Origin: Eledone cirrhosa
Taxonomy: Eukaryota; Mollusca; Cephalopoda; Octopoda; Eledonidae
Length of the DNA: 64,000 nucleotides
Direction: 5' to 3'
Assembly (NCBI GenBank): GCA_964016885.1
Contig: OZ024743.1
Coordinates: 171,523,244-171,587,243, forward strand
Shown here: in pieces, positions 63,951 through 64,000 of the stretch
How the letters are laid out: each line of letters starts with the position of its first letter
Numbering within the stretch: the stretch's first letter is position 1
Position numbers and translations under genes: made by a program
The notes under the pieces: generated by a model
What the model was told of the DNA's origin: nothing
Databases searched by the model: none
Seen by the model: only the letters and a program-made list of their open reading frames with translations

Positions 63951-64000
63951 CCCCCCCCCAAATTTAAGTCTGCTCTCGTGTGACAGCGACCTAAATGTTC

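Overview
This window is eukaryotic and almost certainly from a cephalopod mollusc, probably an octopod. The tRNA-derived SINEs match the cephalopod SINE type as I remember it. There are very long (TA)n, (TG)n, (CA)n and (GA)n tracts and a heavy load of Penelope-like elements (PLEs) and non-LTR retrotransposons, and no bacterial-style gene packing. Almost every reading frame is either a decayed transposon or a translated microsatellite.

Host gene: two short minus-strand stretches at 60290-60355 and 7682-7851 have consensus splice sites. Together they encode a continuous piece of an M1-family zinc aminopeptidase, with the exons in protein order and in phase. The simplest reading is that 7852-60289 is one ~52.4 kb intron, and that nearly everything else here is mobile DNA inside or beside it.

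Layout: 1-580 is a SINE trimer. 585-4045 and 4363-7380 are two PLEs with inverted terminal copies (pLTRs); the second also carries a mariner end. 8690-9570 is a LINE tail. 11469-26280 is a block of PLEs of two lineages, large palindromes and SINEs, much of it present twice, about 8.3-9.7 kb apart. 26300-28760 holds microsatellites, a diverged ~125 bp tandem repeat and a TIR element. 28765-42780 holds five more PLEs, fragments included, a 437 bp-arm inverted repeat and a LINE tail. 43075-56760 is a LINE cluster: one restriction-like-endonuclease LINE, a near full-length APE LINE, an inverted 3'-truncated relative and a 5'-truncated relative, all tied to (ATT)n tracts. 56764-64000 holds a further LINE fragment, SINEs, the upstream aminopeptidase exon, another inverted repeat and the 5' end of another LINE.

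The most interesting signal is non-coding. Several PLE terminal regions carry hammerhead ribozyme (HHR) motifs found by hand folding. The best is at 17922-17999 (+): a CUGAUGA/GAAA core, 7 bp helix I, 5 bp helix III and a UC cleavage site. Others are at 37390-37451 (-), 33323-33386 (+) with its mirror copy at 32331-32394 (-), and 42016-42081 (-). Degenerate ones lie near 41635, 15370, 15191 and 35103. Four of them have an 8-nt AU-rich helix III, self-complementary in all but the one at 42016, and a (TA)n tract a short way beyond the cleavage site. One palindrome turns around within a base of the predicted cleavage site. Together these suggest a PLE/retrozyme-like amplification system in which self-cleaved RNA ends shape the inverted pLTRs. 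HHRs in PLEs are already described in the literature; the specific architecture here is my inference. All folds and alignments were done by eye.
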